DNA of 64,000 bases from Leptospira brenneri (GCF_002812125.1 NZ_NPDQ01000007.1:62001-126000); one strand, 5' to 3'. Shown: positions 46,964 to 56,301, counted from the first letter of the stretch. Numbers and translations: made by a program. The notes: generated from the letters alone by a model not told the origin.

Positions 46964-49900
46964 ATGAAGACCGAAGACACCATCAGCCTGGAAGAAGCAA
47001 AAAAAAGAATCGCTGAATTGGAAAGAAAACTTCAGGAGAAAGAAGAAAATACTTACAAAACCTTCTTCGACCAGGATGAAGAGGCAATCGTTGTTTTTGA
47101 TACGGAAAGTCGATTGTTCACTGACTGTAATGCAAAACTAACATCCACGTTAGGATTCACGAAAGAAGAATTTACCAAACTATCAGTTATGGACATTAGC
47201 CCCAAGTACCAACCAAATGGGCAATTATCAGAAATTCTCGCCAAACACTACATTAGCGAAGGTTTCAAACATGGGAACATTCGTTTTGACTGGGTCCACC
47301 TAAATAGTAAAGCAGAAGAAGTTTTTTGCGAAGTGCGTTTATACAACTACTCTACAGCTAATGGCGGGGCCTTTGCCAGAGCAGTCATCCAGAAGAAGGA
47401 TCAGGTTGTACAACTACAAAAACAATTAGAACAAAAAGAGAAACTCCTCTCTAAAGTAACACAAACTCTTCCAGGGATCATTTACATCCAGTCCATGGGT
47501 ACTAATGAATTTCTCTTTTTAAACAATACGCTCGAAACACAATTGGATTATAAAGTTGATTCCGTTCTCGATTTTGATTTTTTAATCGAACACATTCTTT
47601 ATCCTGATGATGTTCCGCTGATTGAAGAACATGCCAAACGAATGTTATTAGAAAAAAATACAGAGATTTATGAAATTGACTTCAGAGTTTTTCATCATAA
47701 CAGGAACATTCATTGGCTTCGTGTTTGGGAAACAAATTTTTCTTTTAATGCAGAGGGAGTTCCCACAGAAGTACTCGGAATCGCACAAGATATTACTAGT
47801 ATCAAAAATCTCGAATTGAATCTGAAAAAACAAAACGAACTGAGCGAAGAAATCCGCCGCACATCTAAATCAGGAGTTTGGGAATGGACGATAACAACGG
47901 ATGAAATGTTTTGGACCCCGGACCTTTATTTTTTACTCGGAACAGATCCCGAAACTTTAAAACCAACCAAACAAACATTAATTGAATTTTTTACTGCAGA
48001 ATCACGCCAATCCATAACGAATGCCCTCACACAAGCAGAGTTAAACAATGAACCTTTTGATTTAGAATTGGAAATGTCAGCTCAAACAAAGTTTTGGGTT
48101 CGTATCCAGGGAAGAACCTTCGAAAATTCTAGTTCTATGAAAAAAATCATAGGAAGTATCGAAAACATCAACGATTCCAGACAGAAAAGAATCGAACTTT
48201 TAGAAAATGAACTTCGATTCCATAAAGTTGCTGACCAAACAGGACTAATCATTTATGATTATGATGTTTCTAGTGGAAAAATTAAATGGGATGGTGCCAT
48301 TAAATCAGTATTAGGTTATGAAAAAGGAGAATTCAACCAAGTAGATATTGATGGTTGGGAAGACCTCATTCATAAAGAAGATCGTTTGTATACAATCCAA
48401 GCATTAAAAGAATCTATTGCGACTCGCACTCCTTACAGAGCTTACTATAGAATTAGAAGAAAAGATGGTTCCTTTGCCCCGATCGAAGAAAGAGGTGCAT
48501 TTTTATCCAAGGATCTTTCCGAACCGGGCCGGCTTGTTGGTGTATTAGAAAATGTTTCCGCAAGATTAGAGTTTCTTAAAACGATTGAGACCAAAGAAAA
48601 AAGATTTAGAAACTTTTACAACTTTGCAAATGAAGCAATTGTCATTACGGAAAACGACAAAATTGTCGATGCCAACCTAGCCTTTCAAAAATTATTCGGT
48701 TATGATGACTTTACTGAAATAACAATATCCAGTTTAATCGGCGACCCTCTTTGGATGGGATTGTCTTTCAAAGAAAAAAGTTTTTCGACAGAAGGACATA
48801 AAAAAAACGGGATTTCCATTCCCTTACAAATCAATCAAAAGGATTTAGGAGATGGAAGGTATCTCCTATCATTCATAGACCTAACTTCGATCAACGAAGC
48901 AGAATCCATTAAACGAGCATTAAACGAAATTCAAGAAAGAAACGATCACATCATTACACAGAAAATAGAACTTGAAAAAGCACTAGAAGAGCTAAGACTC
49001 ACTCAATCACAACTCATCTTAAACGAAAAAATGGCCTCTTTGGGTCAATTAATAGCAGGAATTGCTCATGAGGTTAACAATCCGCTTGGCGCGATAAAAG
49101 CATCAAGTGAACTGATTTTAAATAAAATCAAAGACCAAATTCCAAGGCAAAACGAAATCATTCATTTCCTAAATCAAAAATCAGAAGAAGTAAGGAAAAC
49201 ATACTTCGATTGGCTTTTAAAATCATTTAATACAAAAAACCATCTTCACGGTTCTATTTCGAGAAAACAAAAAAGAATTTTGACCATTCATTTGAATGAA
49301 CTTGGTTGTAAACACTCGGCAGAAATAGCGGAAGAAGTAATCGATTTAGGAATTCAAGATTCTTTTTCGATGATCGAATCTTTAGTCAAAGAAGAAGACT
49401 TTCTGCAATTATTCAATTATGGCTTAGATTTTGTCCAAGCGGCTCAATACCTTCACTCAACCCTTGAGTCCATCCAACGTGTTTCGAAAATATTGTATGC
49501 ACTTAAAAACTTTGCCCATTTTGATAAGCTAGGTGTTAAAGTGAAGGCTGACCTAATCTCCAATATAGAAACAGTTCTAACACTTTATAATAACCAAATG
49601 AAAAACGGCATTACAATCGTCAGAGATTATCCAGAAACTATGCAACTAGTCTATTGTTACCCAGATGATTTAATCCAGGTTTGGACCAATTTAGTTTTTA
49701 ATGCCATCCAAGCCATGAGTTACAAAGGTAAATTAATAGTGACCGTAAGAGAAAAACGATCAGAAACAAAAGAGATCCCTCTTGTCGAAGTTTCGATAGA
49801 AGACAATGGCTGTGGAATTCCTGAAAATATAAAAGAAAGGATATTTGAACCCTTTTTCACCACAAAAGAATTAGGCGAAGGAAGTGGTTTGGGTCTTGAT

Positions 49901-49993
49901 ATTGTCAGAAGAGTCATTCTTAAACACAATGGGCATATTGAAGTGAACTCCGTTCCAGGAAAAACCACCTTTACCGTGTTACTCCCAGTTTAA
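46964..49993 (+). CDS. Multi-PAS sensor histidine kinase with an inserted helical segment
   Basis: 1009 residues, cytosolic, no transmembrane helix. After a coiled start, four or five PAS/PAC-like domains follow (~35-145, ~165-280, ~305-400, ~415-530 and ~545-645), then a coiled coil. The H-box IAGIAHEVNNPLGAIK has its phospho-His at residue 702. Normally the second dimerisation helix comes within about 40-60 residues; here ~RVSKILYALKNFAHF begins near 838, leaving a charged helical insertion of about 80-90 residues. The ATPase domain (NLVFNAIQAMS, EDNGCGIP, GEGSGLGLDIV) is complete. No partner regulator is adjacent. Signals unknown. Confidence 0.85.
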   Translation: MKTEDTISLEEAKKRIAELERKLQEKEENTYKTFFDQDEEAIVVFDTESRLFTDCNAKLTSTLGFTKEEFTKLSVMDISPKYQPNGQLSEILAKHYISEGFKHGNIRFDWVHLNSKAEEVFCEVRLYNYSTANGGAFARAVIQKKDQVVQLQKQLEQKEKLLSKVTQTLPGIIYIQSMGTNEFLFLNNTLETQLDYKVDSVLDFDFLIEHILYPDDVPLIEEHAKRMLLEKNTEIYEIDFRVFHHNRNIHWLRVWETNFSFNAEGVPTEVLGIAQDITSIKNLELNLKKQNELSEEIRRTSKSGVWEWTITTDEMFWTPDLYFLLGTDPETLKPTKQTLIEFFTAESRQSITNALTQAELNNEPFDLELEMSAQTKFWVRIQGRTFENSSSMKKIIGSIENINDSRQKRIELLENELRFHKVADQTGLIIYDYDVSSGKIKWDGAIKSVLGYEKGEFNQVDIDGWEDLIHKEDRLYTIQALKESIATRTPYRAYYRIRRKDGSFAPIEERGAFLSKDLSEPGRLVGVLENVSARLEFLKTIETKEKRFRNFYNFANEAIVITENDKIVDANLAFQKLFGYDDFTEITISSLIGDPLWMGLSFKEKSFSTEGHKKNGISIPLQINQKDLGDGRYLLSFIDLTSINEAESIKRALNEIQERNDHIITQKIELEKALEELRLTQSQLILNEKMASLGQLIAGIAHEVNNPLGAIKASSELILNKIKDQIPRQNEIIHFLNQKSEEVRKTYFDWLLKSFNTKNHLHGSISRKQKRILTIHLNELGCKHSAEIAEEVIDLGIQDSFSMIESLVKEEDFLQLFNYGLDFVQAAQYLHSTLESIQRVSKILYALKNFAHFDKLGVKVKADLISNIETVLTLYNNQMKNGITIVRDYPETMQLVYCYPDDLIQVWTNLVFNAIQAMSYKGKLIVTVREKRSETKEIPLVEVSIEDNGCGIPENIKERIFEPFFTTKELGEGSGLGLDIVRRVILKHNGHIEVNSVPGKTTFTVLLPV

Positions 49994-50064
49994 ATAGATT
50001 GTAGACCAAATCATCAAATTACTTTTTACCAAAAAACACCAAAACAGAAGTGAATGCATCTAAA

Positions 50065-50094
50065 TTGCATCATAAAGAGAGTCTGAAATTATAT
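50065..50094 (+). promoter_or_regulatory. Possible promoter of the glycosyltransferase gene
   Basis: TTGCAT (50065-50070) and TTATAT (50089-50094) are 18 bases apart, about 65 bases before the ATG at 50159. Both boxes are close to the sigma-70 pattern, but A/T-rich sequence gives many chance matches, so confidence is low. Confidence 0.3.
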
Positions 50095-50158
50095 TTGGCA
50101 AACAAAATTTCTGTCAATTTTTTCTTTGCTATTTTCGTAAGCTTACAAATATGAGGCT

Positions 50159-51673
50159 ATGACATTAAAGTCTAAAAGCCCGGCCATTATCATCGCTTCC
50201 ATTGCTTTTTTATTTTTTATTTTACAAGTTCTGATTCGAGTCGATACCTATTACCTATCCGATCCTCTCGTAAAAATGATCCAAACAGTTTCCCTCTGGA
50301 ACCAAAATTGGTCAACGGAGGGCATACTTTATCCTGCACGGGACTTAGATCCGCTTTTTCAATTAAGCCCACTCAACGAAGGATTTGTTTTCTTAAATAA
50401 CGATAGACTCATTGGCCAATATCCAATTGCTTTTACCTCACTATACTCTTTGTTTGGTTTTTTACCCTTTTCTGTTCTTCCCTATTTCAATTTTATTTTT
50501 TTATTATTATTTATAAATTTATTATTTAAAAATTCGATTCAAATATCTACCATTATTATTGTATCATTAGGTACGGTTGTTTTTCCTCTGTTAGTCGACT
50601 TCTCAGAAAATGGACTGTTTATCATTCTTGCTGGTTATGGATATAGTTTTCTCTTCAAAGCATTTCTCTCAGACAAAAAAAATGATTGGATATTAGGGAA
50701 TCTCTTCCTTGGATTATCTTTATGGTTTCGATTGGAAGGAATTTTATTCTTTTTTGCTATCCAAGCCACGATTGGATTCATCCAAATATTCATCAAAAAA
50801 GAATCAATCATTCAAAATTTCCACCCGGTTCGATATTCTATTTTTATTTTGTTTTTAATAGCTTTTCTTCTTTGGAATACTTTTAGTTACTCACACCCGT
50901 TAGGCACAAGACATCTTACAAATTTTGACCATAATGGAAGAACAATCACAGACCAAATTAAAATTTTCTTTTCGATGGTATTCACATATCCAAGACCAGA
51001 TGGTTGGTCCTTTGGTTTTTTTCTTCACAGCCCCATTTTTTTATATGCAATTGCAAAACTAAGAAAAAAACAAATCCTTGATCATCTAAATCTATTATTC
51101 CACCTTTTATCTGCAGTAATTTTTATTATCATCGCAGGTATATCCTCACCAAACGATGGTATCACTTTAACAGGTAGATATTTAGTGGTTACAATATTCC
51201 CTCTTTCATTTATCTTAAATGAACAAATGGAAAAACTGAAAACAAAAAAATGGATTCTATATTCTATTTACACATGGATGTTGCTCTGTTCATTCGTTGT
51301 TATCCTGATTTTTTATTTTTCAAGTAGTGAACTCAGAAAATTACGTAAAGAACTGTCCAAATTCAACTCCCCTCTCATCGTAACCACAAACGAATTAATC
51401 TCAGGCGGATTTGGACTCGAGTTAGTAGATAAAAAAGTAATTTGTGTAAGAAGAGATAACCTACTCGATTATTTTTCTGAAAATCTCAAAAAAAATATGC
51501 CAAACGAATTCACTATTTTAACAGTTGAGAAAGAAACAAACTACAATAAAGACGAAAGAAGACTCTTTACATCCATCCTTACAAAATCTGAACAATCTGG
51601 ATACGATTGTTCCACTGAAGAACGTACGGCGAGAATTTTAGGAAGAAAATGTATCCAATTGAAACAAAAATAA
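50159..51673 (+). CDS. Integral-membrane glycosyltransferase-like protein (LA_3751/LA_3752 type)
   Basis: 504 residues with about ten to twelve transmembrane helices. A first helix (FLFFILQVLIRVDTYYLSDP) is followed by a loop rich in aromatic and acidic residues, in the place where lipid-linked-sugar (GT-C) enzymes keep their catalytic Asp. Later helices contain FRLEGILFFFAIQ and PNDGITLTGRYLVV. The C-terminal ~130 residues are soluble. The composition and length match the putative glycosyltransferase family described from Leptospira as LA_3751/LA_3752; that assignment is from memory. The donor and acceptor are unknown, with surface polysaccharide or protein glycosylation as possibilities. 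Confidence 0.6.
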   Translation: MTLKSKSPAIIIASIAFLFFILQVLIRVDTYYLSDPLVKMIQTVSLWNQNWSTEGILYPARDLDPLFQLSPLNEGFVFLNNDRLIGQYPIAFTSLYSLFGFLPFSVLPYFNFIFLLLFINLLFKNSIQISTIIIVSLGTVVFPLLVDFSENGLFIILAGYGYSFLFKAFLSDKKNDWILGNLFLGLSLWFRLEGILFFFAIQATIGFIQIFIKKESIIQNFHPVRYSIFILFLIAFLLWNTFSYSHPLGTRHLTNFDHNGRTITDQIKIFFSMVFTYPRPDGWSFGFFLHSPIFLYAIAKLRKKQILDHLNLLFHLLSAVIFIIIAGISSPNDGITLTGRYLVVTIFPLSFILNEQMEKLKTKKWILYSIYTWMLLCSFVVILIFYFSSSELRKLRKELSKFNSPLIVTTNELISGGFGLELVDKKVICVRRDNLLDYFSENLKKNMPNEFTILTVEKETNYNKDERRLFTSILTKSEQSGYDCSTEERTARILGRKCIQLKQK

Positions 51674-51712
51674 TTAAACTCTATTAAATTCAATTGGAAT
51701 CAGTAGGAAAAA

Positions 51713-51789
51713 GCGCAAGGGATCGCAGCGTAAATCCTTTACGAAGTAAAGATTGAAGCGGAGAGCCCGGTCGCAGTTCTGCGATGCGC
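51713..51789. repeat. GC-rich structured element, repeat- or RNA-like
   Basis: GCGC at both ends (51713-51716 and 51786-51789) encloses GGAT/ATCC (51720-51723 with 51734-51737), CTTTAC-GAA-GTAAAG (51737-51751), a GGG/CCC contact and TCGCAG-TT-CTGCGA (51771-51784). This gives a branched, multi-stem fold. The motif pattern (AAGGGATCG...AGCGGAGAGCCCG) resembles a family of GC-rich intergenic repeats I recall from Leptospira and some Bacteroidetes, which I cannot verify here. A short hairpin ATCCA-ATA-TGGAT followed by TTTTT (51810-51826) comes next and may terminate transcription. Confidence 0.5.
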
Positions 51790-51861
51790 CGAGAAAAATA
51801 GCAAAAATGATCCAATATGGATTTTTGTCTTTGGTAAACTATAATGACAAAAGGAGATATT

Positions 51862-52254
51862 ATGGCTTTCCAACAAATCCAAACAGGGATCATTACCGAG
51901 AAATTAATCGAAACAAAAACCTTTTACGAAAAATGGTTAGGACTTAGCACTAAATTTGAATCAGATTGGTTTGTTTTACTTTGTTTACCCAACCGCCCAG
52001 AAGTAGAACTCGCTATTATGAAACCTAACCAACCACAGGTGAGAAAACCATACTTTCAAATTCCATATCCAGGAAAAGGAATTTGGTTTATTTTCGAATC
52101 TAAAGATGTGGAAAAAGAATATATGGAATTGAAACAAAAAAATGCACCGATTGACCTTCCACTCACAACTGAAGAATGGGGTGATGTTCACTTCACTTTG
52201 ATAGACCCCAATGGAATCGGTATTGATATTGTCCAAGAACGAAATCCAAACTAA
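51862..52254 (+). CDS. VOC-family (glyoxalase/bleomycin-resistance fold) protein
   Basis: 130 residues from ATG 51862, which has AAGGAG 5 bases before it; an upstream ATG at 51844 lacks a good site. Two beta-alpha-beta-beta-beta halves can be seen, with FYEKWLGLSTKFESDW in the first and FTLIDPNGIGIDIVQE in the second, typical of VOC proteins (dioxygenases, glyoxalases, resistance proteins). A metal-binding set is only partly evident: a Gln near residue 4 and a Glu near the end. Substrate unknown. An AraC/GyrI regulator gene follows 67 bases later on the same strand. Confidence 0.8.
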   Translation: MAFQQIQTGIITEKLIETKTFYEKWLGLSTKFESDWFVLLCLPNRPEVELAIMKPNQPQVRKPYFQIPYPGKGIWFIFESKDVEKEYMELKQKNAPIDLPLTTEEWGDVHFTLIDPNGIGIDIVQERNPN

Positions 52255-52321
52255 AATTTAGAACGACAAATGAATCTAGGCTCTCCTTACTTAGTTTTAT
52301 ACTTAAGTAGGGAAGCATCAC

Positions 52322-53182
52322 TTGTCGCAAACACCGAATCTTTATCCCGTTTGGAACCAATTAGAAGGTAAATTGAATGAAGCCATTGGCCTCAACCAAA
52401 TTGCTTTTTTCACAGGGTATAGTGACTGGCATTTCCATAGGTTGTTTAAATCCATACAAGGTGAAAATGTAAAAGAATACATAAGAAGACTACGATTAGA
52501 AAAAGCAGCTTATGAATTAAAAATCACAAACTTCCCTATTATAGAAATTGCGATGGAAGCAGGATTTTTATCACACGAAGCTTTCTCCAAAGCTTTCAAA
52601 CGTGTGATGGGATTAACTCCTTCTGAGTTTCGAAAAAAATACCAAAGAAAAAAAGTCAGTCCTAATAAACGAAACCTAACAATACCAGACGGAATTTCTA
52701 AATTTGGATTCCAGAAAAAATTGATTTCTTCCTTTTCTATCATCTATGTTCGTCATATCGGAACTTATGAAGAACTACCTGGGCCAATTCCAGGAAGTAA
52801 GGAAGTCAAACAAATCCAATCGCTCATACAAAAATGGAATTCAACGAATGCCAACCACAAATGGATAGGTATCAGTCAAGATGATCCAGAAATTTCACCA
52901 AAAGGAAAAATTCGATTTGATTTAGGAATCACAGTTGGTCCCATCTCGAACCAACTCCCCGATGGATTTGGAATCCAATCCATAGTTGGTGGGAAGTATT
53001 TACAAATTCGATACCAAGGTAAGTACCAAGGTTTACCAAAAGTTTATGATTGGCTAATCAACGAATACCCAAAAACCACAACATTAAAAATAAAGAACCA
53101 ACCACCTTGGGAATGTTATCTGAACCCTTCTGAAAAAGAGGATGATAAACACATTACGGATATCTATCTTCCGATTGAATGA
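52322..53182 (+). CDS. AraC-family regulator with a C-terminal GyrI-like domain
   Basis: 286 residues from TTG 52322, with AGGGA upstream by about 9 bases. The N-terminal ~105 residues are an AraC DNA-binding domain (IEIAMEAGFLSHEAFSKAFKRVMGLTPSEFRKKY). The remaining ~160 residues are a GyrI/SOUL-type effector domain: FSIIYVRHIGTYEEL, WIGISQDDPEIS, FDLGITVG and GKYLQIRYQGKYQGL. This is the Rob/SbmC-like layout in which small molecules bind the C-terminal part. It may control the VOC gene beside it, a common pairing for chemical stress, but that is inference. Confidence 0.85.
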   Translation: MSQTPNLYPVWNQLEGKLNEAIGLNQIAFFTGYSDWHFHRLFKSIQGENVKEYIRRLRLEKAAYELKITNFPIIEIAMEAGFLSHEAFSKAFKRVMGLTPSEFRKKYQRKKVSPNKRNLTIPDGISKFGFQKKLISSFSIIYVRHIGTYEELPGPIPGSKEVKQIQSLIQKWNSTNANHKWIGISQDDPEISPKGKIRFDLGITVGPISNQLPDGFGIQSIVGGKYLQIRYQGKYQGLPKVYDWLINEYPKTTTLKIKNQPPWECYLNPSEKEDDKHITDIYLPIE

Positions 53183-53231
53183 ACTTCATTTCCCTAGTTG
53201 ATTGGCTCTAAAGTGACTTCTTGACAAAATT

Positions 53232-53702
53232 TTAATCTTTGGAAGCTACCACAAAGGAAGCACTGTCTTCATAAAAATGGTAAGATAAAATTTTACCATC
53301 TTTGATTTGGACTTTGAGTGCCCATTCACTTTCAAAAAGTTTCTCCGTTTGTTTTAATACATGTAAAAAACTTCCGCTAGCAAACACCCAATCTTTTTTT
53401 CCAATGATATGATCTACCTGGAATCGTTTTGTATCAAATAGGTTTCCCATATTTTTTAGAAAATCTTCTGCCCCAGAAACTCCTACATAGGTTCCATACA
53501 ATTGGTTTTCAGAACGATTTCCCTTGCGAACAGCTGTGATTGTTGTTTGTGGATGGAATAGGTTTAATACTCCAGCAACATTTCCCTTTCCAAATTCGCT
53601 GAAAAAAGTTTCTAGAACCTTTTCTCCTGAAGGGGTGTTTGTTTTGGCAAACAATCCAACACTTCCCAATAACAATGTAGCTAAAACTACGATCAATTTC
53701 AT
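53232..53702 (-). CDS. Secreted NTF2-like (SnoaL-type) protein
   Basis: 156 residues. A signal peptide (MKLIVVLATLLLGSVGLFAKT) is followed by a cystatin-like alpha+beta domain typical of NTF2/SnoaL: VLETFFSEFGKGNVAGVLNLFHP at its start and EWALKVQIKDGKILSYHFYEDSASF at its end. The family includes isomerases and small binding proteins; no catalytic set can be seen. AAAGGAG precedes the ATG by 6 bases. It is divergent from a TetR regulator with a double operator between them, so TetR probably controls it. Confidence 0.75.
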   Translation of the reverse strand: MKLIVVLATLLLGSVGLFAKTNTPSGEKVLETFFSEFGKGNVAGVLNLFHPQTTITAVRKGNRSENQLYGTYVGVSGAEDFLKNMGNLFDTKRFQVDHIIGKKDWVFASGSFLHVLKQTEKLFESEWALKVQIKDGKILSYHFYEDSASFVVASKD

Positions 53703-53723
53703 TTATCTCTCCTTTAATAACGC

Positions 53724-53760
53724 TACCATAGGTATCGTTATTCGATACCATACGTATCGA
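53724..53760. promoter_or_regulatory. Tandem palindromic operator between the TetR gene and its divergent target
   Basis: Two near-identical 14-base units, TACCATAGGTATCG (53724-53737) and TACCATACGTATCG (53746-53759), start 22 bases apart, two DNA turns. The second is embedded in a perfect palindrome, TTCGATAC-CATAC-GTATCGAA (53741-53761). A TTGACA box follows at 53768-53773. The location between divergent starts is typical for a TetR-type repressor that binds as two dimers and controls itself and the NTF2-like gene. Confidence 0.65.
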
Positions 53761-53800
53761 AATAGAGTTGACAGTCAATATTTTTTTATTTTTTTGGATT

Positions 53801-54400
53801 ATGGCTATGAAAAAGAAAATTGTATCTAAATCTCCAGGTCGACCTAGGTCGGAAGATTTGGAACCCTTGGTTTTAAAAACGACATACGAAATGTTGGCAA
53901 AAAAAGGTTATCATGGGTTTTCGATTGATGATATCGTCATTGAGACAGGGGTAGCAAAAACAACTATCTATAGAAGATGGCCGAACAAAGCGAATCTGGC
54001 GATGAGCACAGTCACCCATATGATTTCACCTTATTTAGATTTCCCAAAAGAGATTCCATTTGAGAAAGGAATTCTGGATCAGATGGAATCTCTCTCTGGT
54101 ATTTTTTCTGGGAAATTTGGACGGGTCATTTCTAGTCTCATTGGTGCTGGACAACAAGATGCAGAATTATCCGAATCCATTTTAGAAAATTACTTACTCC
54201 CCAGACGAGAAGCTGCAAAACTTTTTTTTAAACACGCAATCCAAACAAAACAAATCAAACCACTTTCTGATTCAGAAATCGACGTTTGTATGGATATACT
54301 CTACGGGACCCTATACTTTCGCTTGTTACTGAGACATGAAAAACCAGAATTTAATGACCTAAGGCCTCGGTTAGAAAGCTTTTTAAGAACATTAAAGTAA
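53801..54400 (+). CDS. TetR/AcrR-family transcriptional regulator
   Basis: 199 residues from ATG 53801; ATG 53807 is also possible, and a start at 53768 would run through the operator-promoter. After a basic lead (KSPGRPRSEDL) come the DNA-binding motifs LKTTYEMLAKKGYHGFSIDDI and GVAKTTIYRRWPNKANL. The C-terminal ~120 residues are the helical ligand domain, which is not recognisable in detail. It probably represses its own gene and the divergent NTF2-like gene through the operators at 53724-53760. The inducer is unknown. Confidence 0.88.
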   Translation: MAMKKKIVSKSPGRPRSEDLEPLVLKTTYEMLAKKGYHGFSIDDIVIETGVAKTTIYRRWPNKANLAMSTVTHMISPYLDFPKEIPFEKGILDQMESLSGIFSGKFGRVISSLIGAGQQDAELSESILENYLLPRREAAKLFFKHAIQTKQIKPLSDSEIDVCMDILYGTLYFRLLLRHEKPEFNDLRPRLESFLRTLK

Positions 54401-54471
54401 AAAGAATGTTTTCTGAATTATTATTTAATTTTTGCTTTTTCCTTTTTTAGTAATTGGTAAGATTAGATCAC

Positions 54472-55317
54472 ATGAAACAACTATCAAAACTTTGGATTCT
54501 CTGTTTTTTTATCTTTGAGTCTTGCGTCATTTTTCAAGCCACAAAAGTTCCATCAAACAATCTAAAGTCGGCTTTAAATGCAAAATCAAAACATTCTCCG
54601 ACGATTGTATTTTTAGGAGATAGTATCACTCATGGTCGCGTAAGTTACGATTATGTGGATGCAATTGCAAAAAATCCAAACTTAAAAGATTACCAAGTGA
54701 TCAATGAAGGAATCAATAGCCGATTGACAGTACAAATTTTGGAACAACTAGACAATCTAAAAGAAATCAATCCAGATTTTGTTTTTCTCTTGATTGGTAC
54801 CAATGACCTAAAGGCAACCTTGTCTCCCGAAGAATACAATCGTTATGCGAGTATTTGGAAATTAAAAGATCCAGTCACAGAAGAAAGTTTTGTTCAAAAT
54901 CTTACAAAAATCATTCAAACCATAAAAAAAGATACAAAAGCGAAACTCATCGTTTTTTCTCTTCCTGTTTTAGGAGAAGATCCGAATTCCATTCCCTTTC
55001 AGAGATCCAAACGTTTTGCGGAACTGACGAAAGAAGTAACCAGAAAAGAAACCGTGATATATAAACCGTTCCACGAAACCCTATCAAAGGGATTAGAAAC
55101 ATCTAATTTAAAAATTCGCAAACCTTATATCCAAAGCACATGGGGAATGTATTGGACCATCTTAAGATATTATTCAACCACATCCAGTTGGGATGACTTG
55201 GGAGATTCTAATGGATATTATTATTTAACAGATGCCATCCACCTAAATGAACGAGGAGGGAAGGTTTTGGAAGGTATGGCCTTAGAAGAAATTTTGCCAA
55301 AGAAGGAATCACCGTAG
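54472..55317 (+). CDS. SGNH/GDSL-hydrolase lipoprotein
   Basis: 281 residues from ATG 54472; the longer frame (54454) adds a charged stretch before the signal peptide. The signal peptide MKQLSKLWILCFFIFESC ends in a lipobox Cys. The hydrolase blocks are visible: IVFLGDSITHG (block I, nucleophile Ser), GINSRL (block II-like Gly), LLIGTNDLKATL (block III, Asn) and the C-terminal DAIHLNERGG (block V, Asp-His). The family covers esterases, lipases and acetylhydrolases of surface sugars. The anchored location suggests action on an envelope polymer or lipid. The following 147 bases hold no gene. Confidence 0.85.
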   Translation: MKQLSKLWILCFFIFESCVIFQATKVPSNNLKSALNAKSKHSPTIVFLGDSITHGRVSYDYVDAIAKNPNLKDYQVINEGINSRLTVQILEQLDNLKEINPDFVFLLIGTNDLKATLSPEEYNRYASIWKLKDPVTEESFVQNLTKIIQTIKKDTKAKLIVFSLPVLGEDPNSIPFQRSKRFAELTKEVTRKETVIYKPFHETLSKGLETSNLKIRKPYIQSTWGMYWTILRYYSTTSSWDDLGDSNGYYYLTDAIHLNERGGKVLEGMALEEILPKKESP

Positions 55318-55464
55318 GGTTGTTCTAAACTCAATTTTGTATGAGATTCTATCGATTCAACCTTACTTTAGACCTTAGGGTGACGGTGGAAATCTCCAGA
55401 GTACAAAAAGAACCGAAAAATATTTTTTCCGATTTATAGGAATACAATAAAAGTCATCGTTCGG

Positions 55465-55947
55465 CTAAGGTTTGATAAAATTAATTTGGTATAAAAGAAA
55501 CACAAAGAAAATCAAATTAGAGATCATAATGATTCCAAAGAATAATTTTATTTTCTTTGCAGAAACGTTTTCTGGGTTACTACCACCTTTCACTACCACA
55601 AGCCCAGGATGTTCTTCTAAAAACTCAGCACCTTTTTTAAAGTAGATCCAATGAATGCCTAACAACCAAAGGGCTAAGATAGAAAAGTAAAAAAGGATGA
55701 TAAAAGGATTTAAAGTTTTTAAGTATAGATAGTCCGTTAAACTATTTGTATATTGAAAAAGGTTTCCGATTCCCACGATCACCCAAGGAATATTTCCATA
55801 AACGAGAATTCCTTTCACTAGTTTCTCATATCCAGGTTCTAGTTCTGGTTTTGCTTTGATGTATTTTTTGGATCTAAATTTTAGAACGTAAGCATTAAAT
55901 ATTGTTACAGCAATAAAAAGGATCCAAACATAATTAAAAATTTCCAT
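55465..55947 (-). CDS. Membrane protein with four helices, unknown function
   Basis: 160 residues from ATG 55947, which has GAGGAG about 8 bases before it; the longer frame to 56007 lacks a site. Four hydrophobic segments are present (about residues 4-21, 48-68, 80-102 and 134-155). A charged loop (KFRSKKYIKAKPELEPGYE) lies between the first two. No family recognised. It stands alone between convergent and divergent genes. Confidence 0.6.
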   Translation of the reverse strand: MEIFNYVWILFIAVTIFNAYVLKFRSKKYIKAKPELEPGYEKLVKGILVYGNIPWVIVGIGNLFQYTNSLTDYLYLKTLNPFIILFYFSILALWLLGIHWIYFKKGAEFLEEHPGLVVVKGGSNPENVSAKKIKLFFGIIMISNLIFFVFLLYQINFIKP

Positions 55948-56301
55948 CTCCCAACTCTCCTCTGATATCAAAACTAAAACAATGAATGAGGTTTCATAAA
56001 CCCACAATCAACATCAGTATAAATCTTAATTTCACTAGGCACATAAAAGCAGAACGATCTGGGACTAAAATCAATATTTCATCCGATTGGATTTTAATTG
56101 GGACAAATCCTTCCTTTCTATCGAAAGAAATTACCCTCCTGCCAAAAACTTTTGGAAAACCCCTCTCCTCTAAGTAGGCATCTGAAGAAACATTTAAAAA
56201 TAAAAAAATTGAATCGTCAGAGGAAAGATAAATCATATACAGAGCCACCTTGCATGAGTAATGTTTACAAGAGAACGATCTGTCCAAAAGGAGACTAGGG
56301 A
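55948..56301. other. Intergenic region before the MCP gene
   Basis: About 350 bases. Overlapping short frames on both strands cross it; the longest is on the minus strand (55994-56317), containing a plausible-looking stretch (GFPKVFGRRVISFDRKEG). It has no ribosome-binding site and would overlap the MCP start, so I do not call a gene. AAGGAG (56284-56289 region) precedes the MCP ATG. No repeat was seen. Confidence 0.4.
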
